In this document: positions 20,033 to 30,711 of the stretch, piece after piece | Layout of the letters: every line of letters starts with the position of its first letter | Position numbering within the stretch: the first letter of the stretch is position 1 | Assembly (NCBI GenBank): GCA_009829735.1 | Contig: CM020618.1 | Span: 9,639,119 to 9,703,118, forward strand | Length of the DNA: 64,000 bases | Direction: 5' to 3' | Source of the DNA: Pyropia yezoensis | Lineage: Eukaryota; Rhodophyta; Bangiophyceae; Bangiales; Bangiaceae | Position numbers and translations under genes: made by a program | Notes under the pieces: model-generated | Seen by the model: the letters and a program-made list of their open reading frames with translations, nothing else | Database searches by the model: none | Told to the model about the DNA's origin: nothing

Positions 20033-21558
20033 TGGGTGATGCCGACGATCTCAAGTGTGATGTACCTCACATGTTTCAGCACCCACCGGAATGGCATCTA
20101 TCTTCCCTGGACATAAAGTGGATGTCCAGTACTGCACGTGGTGGAAAGAATGCACGCGAGGCCTGGATCATATGCAGGGCGAGGAATGATGATGATGTTG
20201 TTTGTGTCATGTGTTGCTGGGCCTCAGAAAAACACACGACTAAAACGCATTGCCACATCACTGTTTCTTTACCACTTCGTACGCTCACCGTGGTCACTGG
20301 GCAGCCCGCCGACCTGCGACCGCGTCCGCCGCCGCGCTGCCGCCGTCGCGGGCTCCAGCGCCCCTCATCGCGTCGGCCGGAGCGCCGCCACTGCCCGCCG
20401 CCGTGCTGCCACCGCCAATGCTGCGGCCGAAGCACCGCCACCGTTTCGTGCGCCCGCCCGCCGCTGCGCTGCTGCTACCGTGGGATCCGACACCCTCCAA
20501 CGCTGCGGCCGGAGCACGGACACCGTCCCGGGCGCCCACCCGCCGCAGCGCTGCCACCTCCGTGGGCTCCGGCACCCGCCCTCACAGCTGTCGCCTTGCG
20601 TTCGCCGGTGCCGGTGCCGCCATTGCGCCCGCCACGGTCAAGAAAGTCGGCCACAGAGACCCTGCCGGCGGGAACAACACCGCAGCGCCCCCTGCGCACC
20701 GGGCACGAGAGGGTGTCAGGGCGCTGGAGGCAGATCTCGTCGGTGGTAGTCTGGAGCGCGTAGCTCTTGGTGACGTCGGCGCGGAGCCCTCACTTCCCGG
20801 CCACCCCGCGGTCTTTAAAATGTCTTCCACCCCCCTCCGCACCTCAAGGTCCGGTCTCGTCGCCACCACCGTCTCCACCCTGCTTCCCCTATATTCCCAT
20901 GCAGCTCACTTCACAGGCCATGCTCTCTGGCCGTTCACTCGGAGTAACTCCACCTCCCGCTCACGTTGGCACACCCTCAGCGTAAGCATCTCCCATCTCC
21001 GTTGTCCGCGAAGCTGACCGACTGTACCTTGCCGGCCCCGTAAGACCGAGCATCAACAGCGTAATCATCCTCGCCATCGCCCCTCCAGGCGCGTTCCCCA
21101 CGGTGACCGTCTCCTCTGCGGAAGGAGGGTGAGAAGCGGTAGTCCTGCTGGTTCAGGGCCCGCCCGTCGTTCACGAGCCCCGTCGGTAAGTGCCACTTCC
21201 CACGGCGGGACGGTGACGGAGGCGGCGGCAAGGCAGGCGGGTTTGCCAACAGCAGAAGCGGCGTCCCGGGACGGCGGCGACAAGCGGCTGCACCCCCCCT
21301 CCCCAGTTGGCAGCGAGTCGCCCTTGGGCCTGCGGGTCGCCCACGACAACTTCCCCCGGACTCACCTGCAGGCGGCACACCTCATCCTCTCCCCTCCACG
21401 CCCCACAGAAGGAGACGGCCTTTCGACGGGCCCTGGATCTTGCACTATTTTATTGACCAATCTGTGAGGCCGCACAACGCTCGGTAGGCGAAGATACATT
21501 CGATTTTCTAACTCTTACTGGTAAGACCGCGAGTGGCCAGTGGATTCCGTTGGCACGG
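20033..21558. other. Intergenic region between the Tc1/mariner element and the chromovirus
   Basis: A GC-rich part at about 20290-20700 has an imperfect 82 bp repeat (copies near 20421 and 20503). Frames of up to 269 codons exist in all three plus phases at once and are Pro/Arg/Ala-rich, which argues against coding. No gene seen. Confidence 0.45.
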
Positions 21559-22258
21559 TGTGGCGTTCTGAGCCTTTGGGGACAGGCGGGCCCTTGGGGA
21601 GGTGACTTGGGACCCGGCGGGCTATCCTACGTGGAGCCCTTCTCTTGCCGGGGCCCCCTCTGTCAGTGACTCGGGACTGTGGCGACACACCCGGGATCCT
21701 GATTGGTCCCACCCAGGCAGGCGGATTTGGCCGGTGGAGGTGGCCTCACTGGCCATTGTGGCCATTTGTTTCGTATTTGTTTTCACTGCGTGTTTTCGTG
21801 TCTTTCCCCTTTTTCCCACTGGGTTTTTTTCGGGGATTGGCATCTGTGTGTGGGGGGATCTTCGCTTGCTTTTCGCTTGTGTTTGGCGACCGGGGGTTGA
21901 TTGGTGACCTTCGGCGCCCCAGTGTAACCCCGGTGTAGGGGATGCGCTGGAGGACCTGGTGGAGGTCAGACGCCTTGCTGGCGCTCGACCCGCCAGAGGC
22001 GCCCTCTAGGGGCCCCGCTCCAGGCCCCTGGTGGGGCCAAGGGGGAGGTTCTTGAGGGGTGCTCCGGGGTCTCCCCGGGGCCAACTTGTAAAATCAACTG
22101 TTCTTTGGGCTCTTGCTCCCTCGGGCTTTTGTCCTTTTACCCTTGCCTCTGAAGGGGCGGGCGAGTGGATCACGCTGGGACCTTTACCCGTTCCTTCCTG
22201 ACCCCGTTGTGGTTTCTTGTGTGTGCGGACTCTGGGCCAGGAGGGCCAAAACGCTACA
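21559..22258 (+). repeat. 5' LTR of the chromovirus (inferred extent)
   Basis: The first 107 bp (TGTGGCGTTCTGAG... to CTCTGTCA) recur at 29952-30059. The end is placed at GCTACA (22258) because a candidate primer-binding site starts four bases later, at the same place relative to the LTR as in the second chromovirus. The alternative is that only the 107 bp repeat is the LTR. Confidence 0.55.
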
Positions 22259-22262
22259 TCTT

Positions 22263-22280
22263 TGGTGGAGCAGCAGGGGA
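22263..22280 (+). other. Candidate tRNA primer-binding site
   Basis: TGGTGGAGCAGCAGGGGA begins with TGG, the complement of a tRNA 3' CCA. The identical 18 bases lie two bases after the LTR of the second element (62667-62684). Which tRNA it matches is unknown. Confidence 0.55.
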
Positions 22281-22403
22281 GGGCCATATTTTTCTCCCGT
22301 ATCGGGAAGGCCCTCTCCTATCCTTGGTGGCGCTGTGGTTCTTTTGGTCCCTTGACCCTGTTCGAGGTACCCTTTGGTTCAGGTCGATTGCCGTAGGGCC
22401 AAC

Positions 22404-24119
22404 ATGGCGGACCTTCCCCCTGGTGGGCGGGGCCGCGATGCGCCCTCGGACGCATCGATGGTGATACCCGCTGGTCGTGGTCGTGGGGCCCCTAGTGGTC
22501 CTGAGATTCACGGCGGAGGCGGGCCCTCTGGTATTCCGCGCCGGCGTCAGACGCCGCCGGCTGTGATTCCTTCTGATTCGCGTCGAGACGAAGGAACCGG
22601 GATTCGAGGTGGAACCCGTGTCCTTGGTCCCGCAGATGATTCCGGGCCGACAGAACTTCATTCGGTCCTTGAGACTTTCCGTGACGAGATTTTGGCCACA
22701 GTATCGCAAGCCCTGAGCCAGAGCCCCGCTGGTCAGGGTGGGTCCGTTGGTCCCGAACGATCCCCTGGTTCCCGACGGTCCAATCGTACTAGTTCCCGTC
22801 GCCGTCGGTCCCGACGTCGCCGTTCATCGGGCTCCTCATCCTCTTCCGGGACCTATGGGTCCTCTTCCTCTAGTGCGGAGTCCACCGGCGCGCAGGATGG
22901 CGTGCGACCTGGCCCCGAGATCCTTAGCTGTTCCGATGATCGCTTTTCCAAGGTCCTAGACTATCGTACCTATCGACTCCTGAACAAGAAGAACACGTAT
23001 GGGACCCGTGAAGCGAAGAAGATGGGCCGTGTGGCCCGTAACATGAGACACTCTTTTTCCGGTTATCCGAACTTCTCCGGCAAGGATGGGCTCAAAGTGT
23101 TTACCTGGCTCCGTAAGCTGGTAAAGGCCTGTAACGACAATGGGGTCTCTGAAGGTATGGCCCTTTATGTGATCCCTCAGTTCCTCTCGGGCGACGCGGA
23201 GTTGCGGTACTCACGGGCCCGACCTGATTCCACAAGCGCGTCGGGGGGCGCTTCGATCACTAGTTACCCAGAGGCCGTCAATTGGTTCCTGGAGACCTAT
23301 GCTGAACCCCATGCGCTCGCTGTGGCCCAGGACAAGTTCAGCAGGGCCACAAAGGAACCGGATGAGACTATTGAGGCCTTTGCTCTGCGGCTCCGTGGGC
23401 TCACCGAGTCGGTTGGAAACATCCACTCGGAAGGGACCATGAACCAGCAACTGATCCAAGGGCTCCCTGAATTCCTACGGACCGATGCGTACGTCTTTAA
23501 CGGTCCGAAACGGACCTATCAGCAGCTCGTTACCTTTGCTTCTGCGAAGCACAAGGCGGCCACCGACGTAACAAAGATGGCCCAGGGCCAAGCGTCTTCT
23601 TCGCGGGGCTCTACATCCGGGGCCACACGTCGGCCCGTTGATTTCAAGCCCCGGAAGCCCACTGATTCTGAACCGCTGCTGACGGTGGACTCGACGAGCC
23701 CTACGACGGTTCTGCAGCGGCCCGTGGGAAAGGAAACGGACAAGATTGACCCTGGCAGGACGTATGGGTTCAAGGCCCCCACGGTTCCGTATGTCAGGGG
23801 CCGAACTCTGGACAGTCGACTCCCCTTTCGGTGCTACCTCTGTTGGGAGACGGGCCACATGGCCCACCAATGTCCCACCCTGACGGAGGCTCAACGCAAG
23901 ATGGTCCAGAAGGCCCGTGATAATTTCCTTGGAGCCACACGGGGCCGGAGTCAGTCTACCGAGGTCCATCCTAAGGCGGATCACGAGTTCCATCGTAAGA
24001 CTCGGATCGCTATGGTCCAGGCGCTGTGCGAGGGGATCAACCTCTCGGACGACGAGGCGGACCGTGATGATCCCGAGAACGATGGCCCTGAGGACCCCAA
24101 GCCCCTGGGAAAAGAGTAA
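22404..24119 (+). CDS. gag: Chromovirus Gag
   Basis: 571 residues from the first ATG after the leader (MADLPPGGRG). An Arg/Ser-rich N-terminal region (SRRRRSRRRRSSG type) is followed by a Retrotrans_gag capsid-like domain around residues 180-370 (LRKLVKACNDNGVSEGMALY, WFLETYAEPHALAVAQDKFSR). A CCHC zinc knuckle lies near residue 475 (CYLCWETGHMAHQC, C-x2-C-x4-H-x4-C). It forms the virus-like particle that packages element RNA. The frame is intact. Its homologue starts at 62786. Pol overlaps in the -1 frame. Confidence 0.9.
   Translation: MADLPPGGRGRDAPSDASMVIPAGRGRGAPSGPEIHGGGGPSGIPRRRQTPPAVIPSDSRRDEGTGIRGGTRVLGPADDSGPTELHSVLETFRDEILATVSQALSQSPAGQGGSVGPERSPGSRRSNRTSSRRRRSRRRRSSGSSSSSGTYGSSSSSAESTGAQDGVRPGPEILSCSDDRFSKVLDYRTYRLLNKKNTYGTREAKKMGRVARNMRHSFSGYPNFSGKDGLKVFTWLRKLVKACNDNGVSEGMALYVIPQFLSGDAELRYSRARPDSTSASGGASITSYPEAVNWFLETYAEPHALAVAQDKFSRATKEPDETIEAFALRLRGLTESVGNIHSEGTMNQQLIQGLPEFLRTDAYVFNGPKRTYQQLVTFASAKHKAATDVTKMAQGQASSSRGSTSGATRRPVDFKPRKPTDSEPLLTVDSTSPTTVLQRPVGKETDKIDPGRTYGFKAPTVPYVRGRTLDSRLPFRCYLCWETGHMAHQCPTLTEAQRKMVQKARDNFLGATRGRSQSTEVHPKADHEFHRKTRIAMVQALCEGINLSDDEADRDDPENDGPEDPKPLGKE
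24107..24113 (+). promoter_or_regulatory. -1 ribosomal frameshift heptamer GGGAAAA
   Basis: In gag phase it reads G GGA AAA, a valid X XXY YYZ slippery site. It is one codon (GAG) before the gag stop TAA (24117-24119). The -1 frame is open from here to 25198 and contains the protease. A G-rich stretch follows at 24120-24130 that might pause the ribosome. Confidence 0.7.
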
Positions 24120-27100
24120 GGGGGGGCGGGCCCAAAAGTTCCACTCCCCGTCGGCCCGATAGTTCATGTTCGATTGCCTCTGCGCTGGGCTTCTCGAAGA
24201 TCTTTCGGGGCCCTACTGTACCTGTACCTACTGCGTCTACAAATGATTCTAAGGGACCCAAGTCGTGTTTACCCCACCTGACTCGTCGGTCCAAGACGTG
24301 GCGTCAACGTCGGGCGGGGATGAAACGGCCCAACGGGTTCAAGGGGACACTGCTCGTTTTACGCAAAAGAAACTTTGCTTTAGATGCTTTGGTCCGGCTT
24401 GATACTGAGGACCCGAGACCGACGATGGCGGTCTTGGACACTGGAGCCGGGCCCAGTGTAGTAAGGGAGGACGTGCTTCCTGAGGACTGGAGAGACAAGG
24501 CAGCGCGGGCCCCTATGAAGACCCATGTTTGTGATGCCTCGGGCCAGTTGTTGAAGGCCCATGGACTCGTTGAGTTATCCGTTATTGTGGAAGGAAGGGC
24601 CATGCCGTTTGAGATTATGGTCGTGAAGGCCTTTTCTGTCCCTTTGATCCTGGGGATGGACTTCCAGAAGGAGTACGTGAAGGCCATCTACCCTGGGACC
24701 GAGTCAGTACTTTGGTCCAGTGGGATCCTTACGTATGCCAAGCGGGCATGGGACGGCAAGAAACAAAAGGGCTTGTCCCTCAAGGGGAACCCGGTCCGAC
24801 ATGATCCGAGCGCCCTGTGCCTGTCAAAGGGCGTAACGTTGGCCCCGAGGTCCATCCAGGCCGTCTACGTACGCTGCGGGACCGAGGGCCGATGCCTGTT
24901 GTACGAACGGCCCCAGAAGATGGCCAAGAAGGGCCTACGACTCCACAATGCTTTGGCCCATGTTAAGACCCGAAGGGATTTCCGACTGTACCTGACGAAT
25001 CTGTCCAAGAGGCCCTTGAACCTGCCCAAGAACTTTGCAGTGGGCCTCGCGATCCCATATGATGGTCCGGTTCAAGAGATCCCGTTCGAGGAGTTGCCAG
25101 AGCCTTGTGAGGGGGCCGACCCGTTGGCCACGTTGGAGCCCGCTGAGGGAGCCACGTCACAAGTGGCGGAACTGGGGGAACCCCGGGCCAAGATGGTGTA
25201 GACCGGTGACCCTGTTCCCCAGATTGAGAGGCCCAAGATGGACAACGTTGGTCCGGAGCCTATGCCGCGGGCAGCCTATGAACTGATCCCTTCGCCCCTA
25301 CACGGCGCGGTACGAGAACTGCTGGACCGATACAAGGGACTCTGGGATGGCCAGCTGGGCCGGTTGGACATCACCCCTCATCGTATCACGCTGAAGGAGG
25401 GGGCACGGCCCATAAGGTCCCAACCGTATCGTACTGGGCTCCACCATCGGGACCTCATTAGGGAGCAAGTCGAGAAGCAGCTGAAGCTCCAAGTCATCGA
25501 GCCGTCGCAAGCCGAATGGTCCTTTCCTGTCGTTTTGGTCCCTAAGTCTGATGGGACCCCCCCATTCTGTGTTGATTACCGTCGGCTCAACGACCTCACG
25601 GTCAAGGACACTTACCCCCTCCCCCGGATGGACGATTGTATTGACTTCCTGGGGGAGGTGATTGTTTTCTCTATGTTGGATGCCAACGCTGGTTATTGGC
25701 AGATCCCTGTGGCCCTCGAGGACCAGGACAAGACGACATTCACCTGTCACGAAGGGACCTATAAGTACGTCCGGCTCCCCTTTGGTCTCACTAACGCGCC
25801 CGCTACGTTCCAACGGGCCATTGATATGATTCTTTCTAGAGTCAAGTGGAAGACGTGCTTGGTTTACTTGGATGACGTGATTGTTTTCTCTAGGTCCCAT
25901 GAGGAGCATCTGGCCCATCTTGAGGAGGTTTTTGAGTTGCAATCTAAGGCTGGTGTGTCCCTTAAGGCCACGAAGTGTCACCTGTTCCAGGATGAAGTCG
26001 AGTACTTGGGCCACATCGTCGGCAAGGGCCAGCTCCGGATCAATGAGAAGAACCTGGTCGGGCTCCGTCAAGCCAAGGCCCCAAGGACCAAGAAGGACCT
26101 GCGAAGTTTCCTTGGTATGTGCAACGTGTACCGTCGGTTCGTGAGGGACTACGCCAAGGTCGCTCGTCCCCTTTTGGCCCTGACGAGTACTAAGGTCCCT
26201 GACACCTTGCCACCATTTACCCTGGAACAAATGGACGCGTTTGAGGACCTCAAGTACCGCCTGACCCACACTCCCATTCTGGCCCTACCGAGACGCACGG
26301 GTCTGTACATCGTTGATACCGAAGCCAGCGCAGCCCAAATTGGGTGCGTCTTGCTCCAGGAGCAAGAGGACGGGTCCTACCGGCCCGTTGGATACTGGAG
26401 TCGGGTCCTGACGGCGGCAGAGAAGAACTACAGCACGACGGAGCGGGAGTGCCTGGCCGTCGTGTGGGCCCTGTTTTTGCTAAGGCCCTATTTTCAAGGG
26501 ACCCGCTTTATTGTCCGCACGGACCACACGGCCCTCAAATGGATGCTGCATATGGATGGGGCTCATGGACGTCTGGCCCGCTGGCGCTTAAGGCTCGCAG
26601 AGCTCAACTAAACGCTGGAGTCAAGGCCCGGTCAACACCACCACGCGGCGGACGTTATGTCGCGACTGGCCACGTCGGGCGCGGACCGTGGACCCATACC
26701 GGAAGAGATCCCGGCCCTACTGAACCTAGCCAACTTCGCAAGGGGCTAGGTCCAACCGAGATTCAAAAGCGACAAGCGGTACCCGCCCATGACGGTTCAG
26801 AGGATTCTTGAGGCCCAAGCCAAGGACCCCCGATGCAAGGAGATAAGGGACCACATGAACCAGAATGCTAACTCTCAGTTTGGGGAGACTCCCGATGGCC
26901 TACTTGTTCGCCTGGCCCCCTTGGACCGTGCGGTGCAGATACTGGTCCCGAAGAGCCTACAGATGGACATCCTTATGCTCGAACACGAGCCGGGCCACGC
27001 GGGACACCCTGGAGTCAATAAGATGTACACGTCGCTCCGTCGGTCCTTTTACTGGGACTCTATGATCACGGACGTGTACGCCTTTGTGTCCCGATGTTCG

Positions 27101-28435
27101 GCCTGTGCGAAAGGCAAGGTCCAAGGGCGCTGGCGGACCAACCCACTCCGGCTCTTCCCGGCCACTGAACCGTTTACCGATGTGTGTCTTGACCTGCTGG
27201 GCCCCTTACCGGAGACCATTAATGGCAACAAGTATTTGGTGGTCATGGTGGACCGTTTCACAAAACTAACCCGTGTTGTCCCTGTGGACCGTGAAGACGC
27301 TGAGACCGTAGCGTCGGCCTTTTTGGACACTTGGGTAGCTTCCTATGGACCCCCCGACACTTTGCTAACCGACAATGGGCCCCAGCTTACCTCAACTCAC
27401 TTCCGGGCCGTGTGTGGTATGGTTGGTATCAAGCATCTTACCTCGACCACATACCACCCACAGACCCAGGGCCAGGTTGAGCGTTACAACAGGACCATAG
27501 TGGCCCAGTTGAGGACCTACATCGAGGACCACCAGGATCGATGGGACGAGCTTGTATCCGTGTTGACGGTGGCCTAAAACTCAAGGCCCCAGCAGAGCAC
27601 AGGCGTGGCCCCGTTGGAGTTCGTGGTCCCAGAGAGGGTCCGGTCATATGCTTTGGACCAGTTGCCGAGTTCTCCGTATCCCAAGAAGTTCACCGGGTCC
27701 GCTAAGCAGATGCGTGAGGCTCGACGGGCCCATCTTCGTGACCTGGCCTTTAAGGTCCGTAACAACCTCGAGCTGGCCCAGAAGAGATACAAGAAGAGTT
27801 ATGATCGTCGGGTCAATACGGTTAACGAGACCCTCAAGGCCGGCGATTGGGTTTATGTGGACACTCACGACAAGGAGCGCAAGAAGTTGGACCAGATTGT
27901 TGAAGGGCCCTACCGGATCCTAAGACGCGATGGCCACACCTTCACGGTGATGGCCAAGGGGTTCCCTGACAGAGTCAGCAGTGACCATGTGGCCCGAGCC
28001 CCGACCCCAGCGGGAGAGATGGACTCCTCAACAATGCTTCATGGCCCGCAGGAACCGGTTGTACCACTGGACCATGAGGACACTGGGAAGCATTTTGTCT
28101 GGGAACGCATTGTCGCTTAGGACCGTGACACCGATGGGGACCTTTGGCTCAAGGTACGTTGGTGGGGGTACGCCCCCAGCGAGGACACTTGGGAACCCTG
28201 GGACAAGTTCGACCGGCGCAAGGTGACCCAGTATTGTTTCCGAGTCGGGACCGAGCCCCCTATGCTGGAGGAACGGGCCCTAGCTCTACTGGAACCATTG
28301 AAGGCCATCTACTCTGTTTGGCCCTGGGGTCTGGAGCCGGGGGCGGACATGTGCCCTCGTGGTGGACCGCTGGAGTCCCCTGGCCCTCGATGCTCTGGCC
28401 CTGTCCCATGTGACCCACCTCCTGGCCTTCACTAG
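24107..28435 (+). pseudogene. pol: Chromovirus Pol with five in-frame stops
   Basis: One reading frame (the -1 frame of gag) runs 4.3 kb without a frameshift. Aspartic protease: LDTGAGPS, then LILGMDF (about 24430-24660). Reverse transcriptase: VPKSDGTPPFCVDYRRLN, LPFGLTNAPATFQ, YLDD at 25865-25876. RNase H: VDTEASAAQIG, TERECLAVVWAL, RTDHTALKW. Integrase: an H-H then C-x2-C zinc site (RCSAC), catalytic Asp in CLDLLGP, Asp in LLTDNGPQ, Glu in GQVERYNR. Chromodomain: WLKVRWWGY, DTWEP (28140-28200). Stops: TAG 25199, TAA 26609, TAG 26747, TAA 27575, TAG 28118; natural end TAG 28433-28435. Catalytic residues are preserved despite the stops. Confidence 0.9.
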
Positions 28436-29951
28436 GCCCATGGTCCGTGAGACAATGGTGGAGAGTATGGGGCCACACTGCCACAGGCTATGGGTCCCAT
28501 GCCTGACTAAGCTGGGGTTTATCCCTTGGACTCGAGCAGTGTTGAGCGGGCCACATGTGTCGGCAGGTCCGCTGACTAGCAGCAGTGACGGCGGAGACTT
28601 TTACTACTTCCAAGAATTTTCCTTACGGGGGCTACTTTTGCATCATCACCGTCGTCACGCCCATCTTGTTCCCCGGCATCAACATCGGCAAGGACGCATC
28701 TTGTTCCCCAAGGATTCAACCGGATTCAAGGCGTTGCAACGACTTGGATCAATATTTGGTCTTGCAACGCTCCCGCCAAATCAATTGCTTACAGCTACCT
28801 ACCCTCTCCTAGGTCTCCCCAACATCTGGCGCTCCCCACTCCCCTCTTTGTGCCTCTCACTCCCCCTCTCTGGGCGACGTGATGGGCCCATCTTGGACTA
28901 CATGGGGTGGAGGGAGTCGACCCTGGGTGAGCGGAAGAGGCGCCGGCGTGCTTGTGCTTGTGGCGGTCCCGTCCGACTTGAGTGGCCCTGGCACTGGCCC
29001 GTCTTGCCCCTGCCCATCGTCCGTCGTCTCTTGGTGTCCCGGTATCTCCTTTGGGCCTTGGTCACTTGGTCTCCTTGGTCCTTGGTGTCACGTGGGTCTT
29101 GTGGGCCTTTCCCTCTTCGGGGCGTCGTTGGGTGTGTGGGCCGTCGTGGCCATGAGGGCCTCGGTAGTCGTCGGACCCGTGCTTGTCTCCCCCCGCCGTG
29201 GTCCGTCCTGGCCCATGGTTGTCCTCACCCGGCCTGCATTATGGGACCTTGTTGGGTCCCGTCGTGCGGAAGTGGATGTGTCGAGCCCGACGAGTCACAT
29301 GGGCCTCCGTCCGTCGCGTCGTCGCAGGCCCGGTGTAGCACGAGGACCCGTGGATGCCAGCAGCCCCGCTCACGTCGCCGCCGCCGGTGGACGTCATGTT
29401 GGTCGGCGGCGCCGCGGCGCAGATAAGAATGGGCCCTTGGGAAGACTAGGGACCCGGGGTGGAGGAGGAGGACGACCCAGGTGGCCCGCGTGACGGTGGG
29501 CCAGGTGGGGGATCGGTGGTGACGGTGGAGTAGGTGATGGACCCGACGACGCGACCGGGTCAGAGGGCCCGCGTGGAGATGATGCGGGTCGGGTGGCCGT
29601 TGTGGAGACGGACACCGGAACCCGAGGGGGCCCGCTTATGTCCGGGTCGTCCCCCCGAACAGGGGGCGGACCCGGCGGCGACGCCTGCGCCCTCACCCCC
29701 CGTACGGCAGCGCGCCGACCCTTCCCCTGACTCTCTGCGGCAGAAGGGGACGGGGCCAAGTGTGCCACGGGGTGGGGTGCTGCGCAAAATTCCCATTTTC
29801 CCACGCGTGTGGCCCCGGTGTGACCCTCCTGTGTGCCTGGGCGCTGTCGTGTGCGGTTCTCACTCCCCGGACCCATCGGTTCCTCCCCTCGGCCCGCTCG
29901 AATCCTGTACCTTGTTGGCCGGCGGGACGCTCGGCCTTTGTGAGGGGGCCA
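28436..29951. other. 3' untranslated tail of the chromovirus
   Basis: Lies between the end of Pol and the 3' LTR. A frame at 28359-29426 (355 codons) overlaps the chromodomain end and shows no domain or codon support. No env-like gene is seen. The purine-rich GAGGGGG at 29942-29948, next to the LTR, is the likely plus-strand primer tract. Confidence 0.6.
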
Positions 29952-30059
29952 TGTGGCGTTCTGAGCCTTTGGGGACAGGCGGGCCCTTGGGGAGGTGACT
30001 TGGGACCCGGCGGGCTATCCTACGTGGAGCCCTTCTCTTGCCGGGGCCCCCCTCTGTCA
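29952..30059 (+). repeat. Start of the 3' LTR, truncated
   Basis: 108 bp nearly identical to 21559-21665, differing by one C in a C-run. Similarity stops abruptly at CTCTGTCA. Confidence 0.75.
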
Positions 30060-30711
30060 CACTCGGTCCTAGCTACTCTGTTTGCAATGTCGACCACTGT
30101 CCAAAATGTTGACCACACCAGGGTCTCATGGAGGCCCCTAGGAGGCAGACTCGTGACCGAAGTAATATCTTTTCTTTTTGTCTGCTACCTCCATGTAAAG
30201 AACAAGAGAAGCACACATGGCCTGGGCATCAGGCCTTCCACCAATGGATACACATAGACGTTGTTGCTTTTCTTGTCGTGCATCAAGACCTGAGCGTCAA
30301 CTGTCTTTCTGCTGTGCTTTTTTCTGTACTACAGAGTGTATTATTCTTGGAGACATACGGCGCCTTTGTGGCACCAAAGGGGTGGTCGGGCCACATTCAG
30401 GAAGAACGATTCGCTTGCAGCGCACCGCAGCCCGCGACGGTGAGCAGATCCGGTGCCCCCATTGGCCCCAAGACGTGGTCGACATTAGTGAGCAGAAAAC
30501 TGACAGTACTTTTGCCTTCTCTCCTCATAGCTCAGAGAGAACAAGAGCACGCAGAAAGTAAAAAAGACCATCTGCCTCCCCTCAGTGTCCTCTACACAGC
30601 GGTATGTCGTGCATCTCATGCCGTACACAGAGACGAAGGATCTCATCGAGAATGATCGACATCAGGTCTAGACTGGCTAGCTCGACTGTGTCCACTCCGC
30701 CCCGCACTGCT
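30060..30711. other. Unassigned region after the chromovirus
   Basis: More AT-balanced than the surrounding DNA. Frames of up to 175 codons overlap in two phases without domains. Nothing supportable. Confidence 0.4.

Larger units (their letters stand above)
21559..30059 (+). mobile_element. Ty3/Gypsy chromovirus, 8.5 kb, with truncated 3' LTR
   Basis: Order: 5' LTR, primer-binding site, gag, -1 frameshift site, pol (protease, reverse transcriptase, RNase H, integrase, chromodomain), a 1.5 kb non-coding tail, a purine tract, and the first 108 bp of the 3' LTR. Integrase after RNase H with a C-terminal chromodomain defines a chromovirus. Five in-frame stops in pol show that this copy cannot make a full Pol by normal decoding. 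The two LTR ends are about 99% identical over the shared 107-108 bp, so the insertion looks fairly recent. Confidence 0.9.

Noticed and set aside
21559-21665. A 107 bp LTR as the full terminal repeat of the first chromovirus
   Set aside because: No primer-binding site lies directly behind it, whereas the site shared with the second element fits a 700 bp LTR with a cut 3' copy. Not fully excluded.
28359-29426. Env-like or accessory gene behind Pol
   Set aside because: The frame overlaps the chromodomain end in another phase, and no signal peptide, membrane helix or domain fits.
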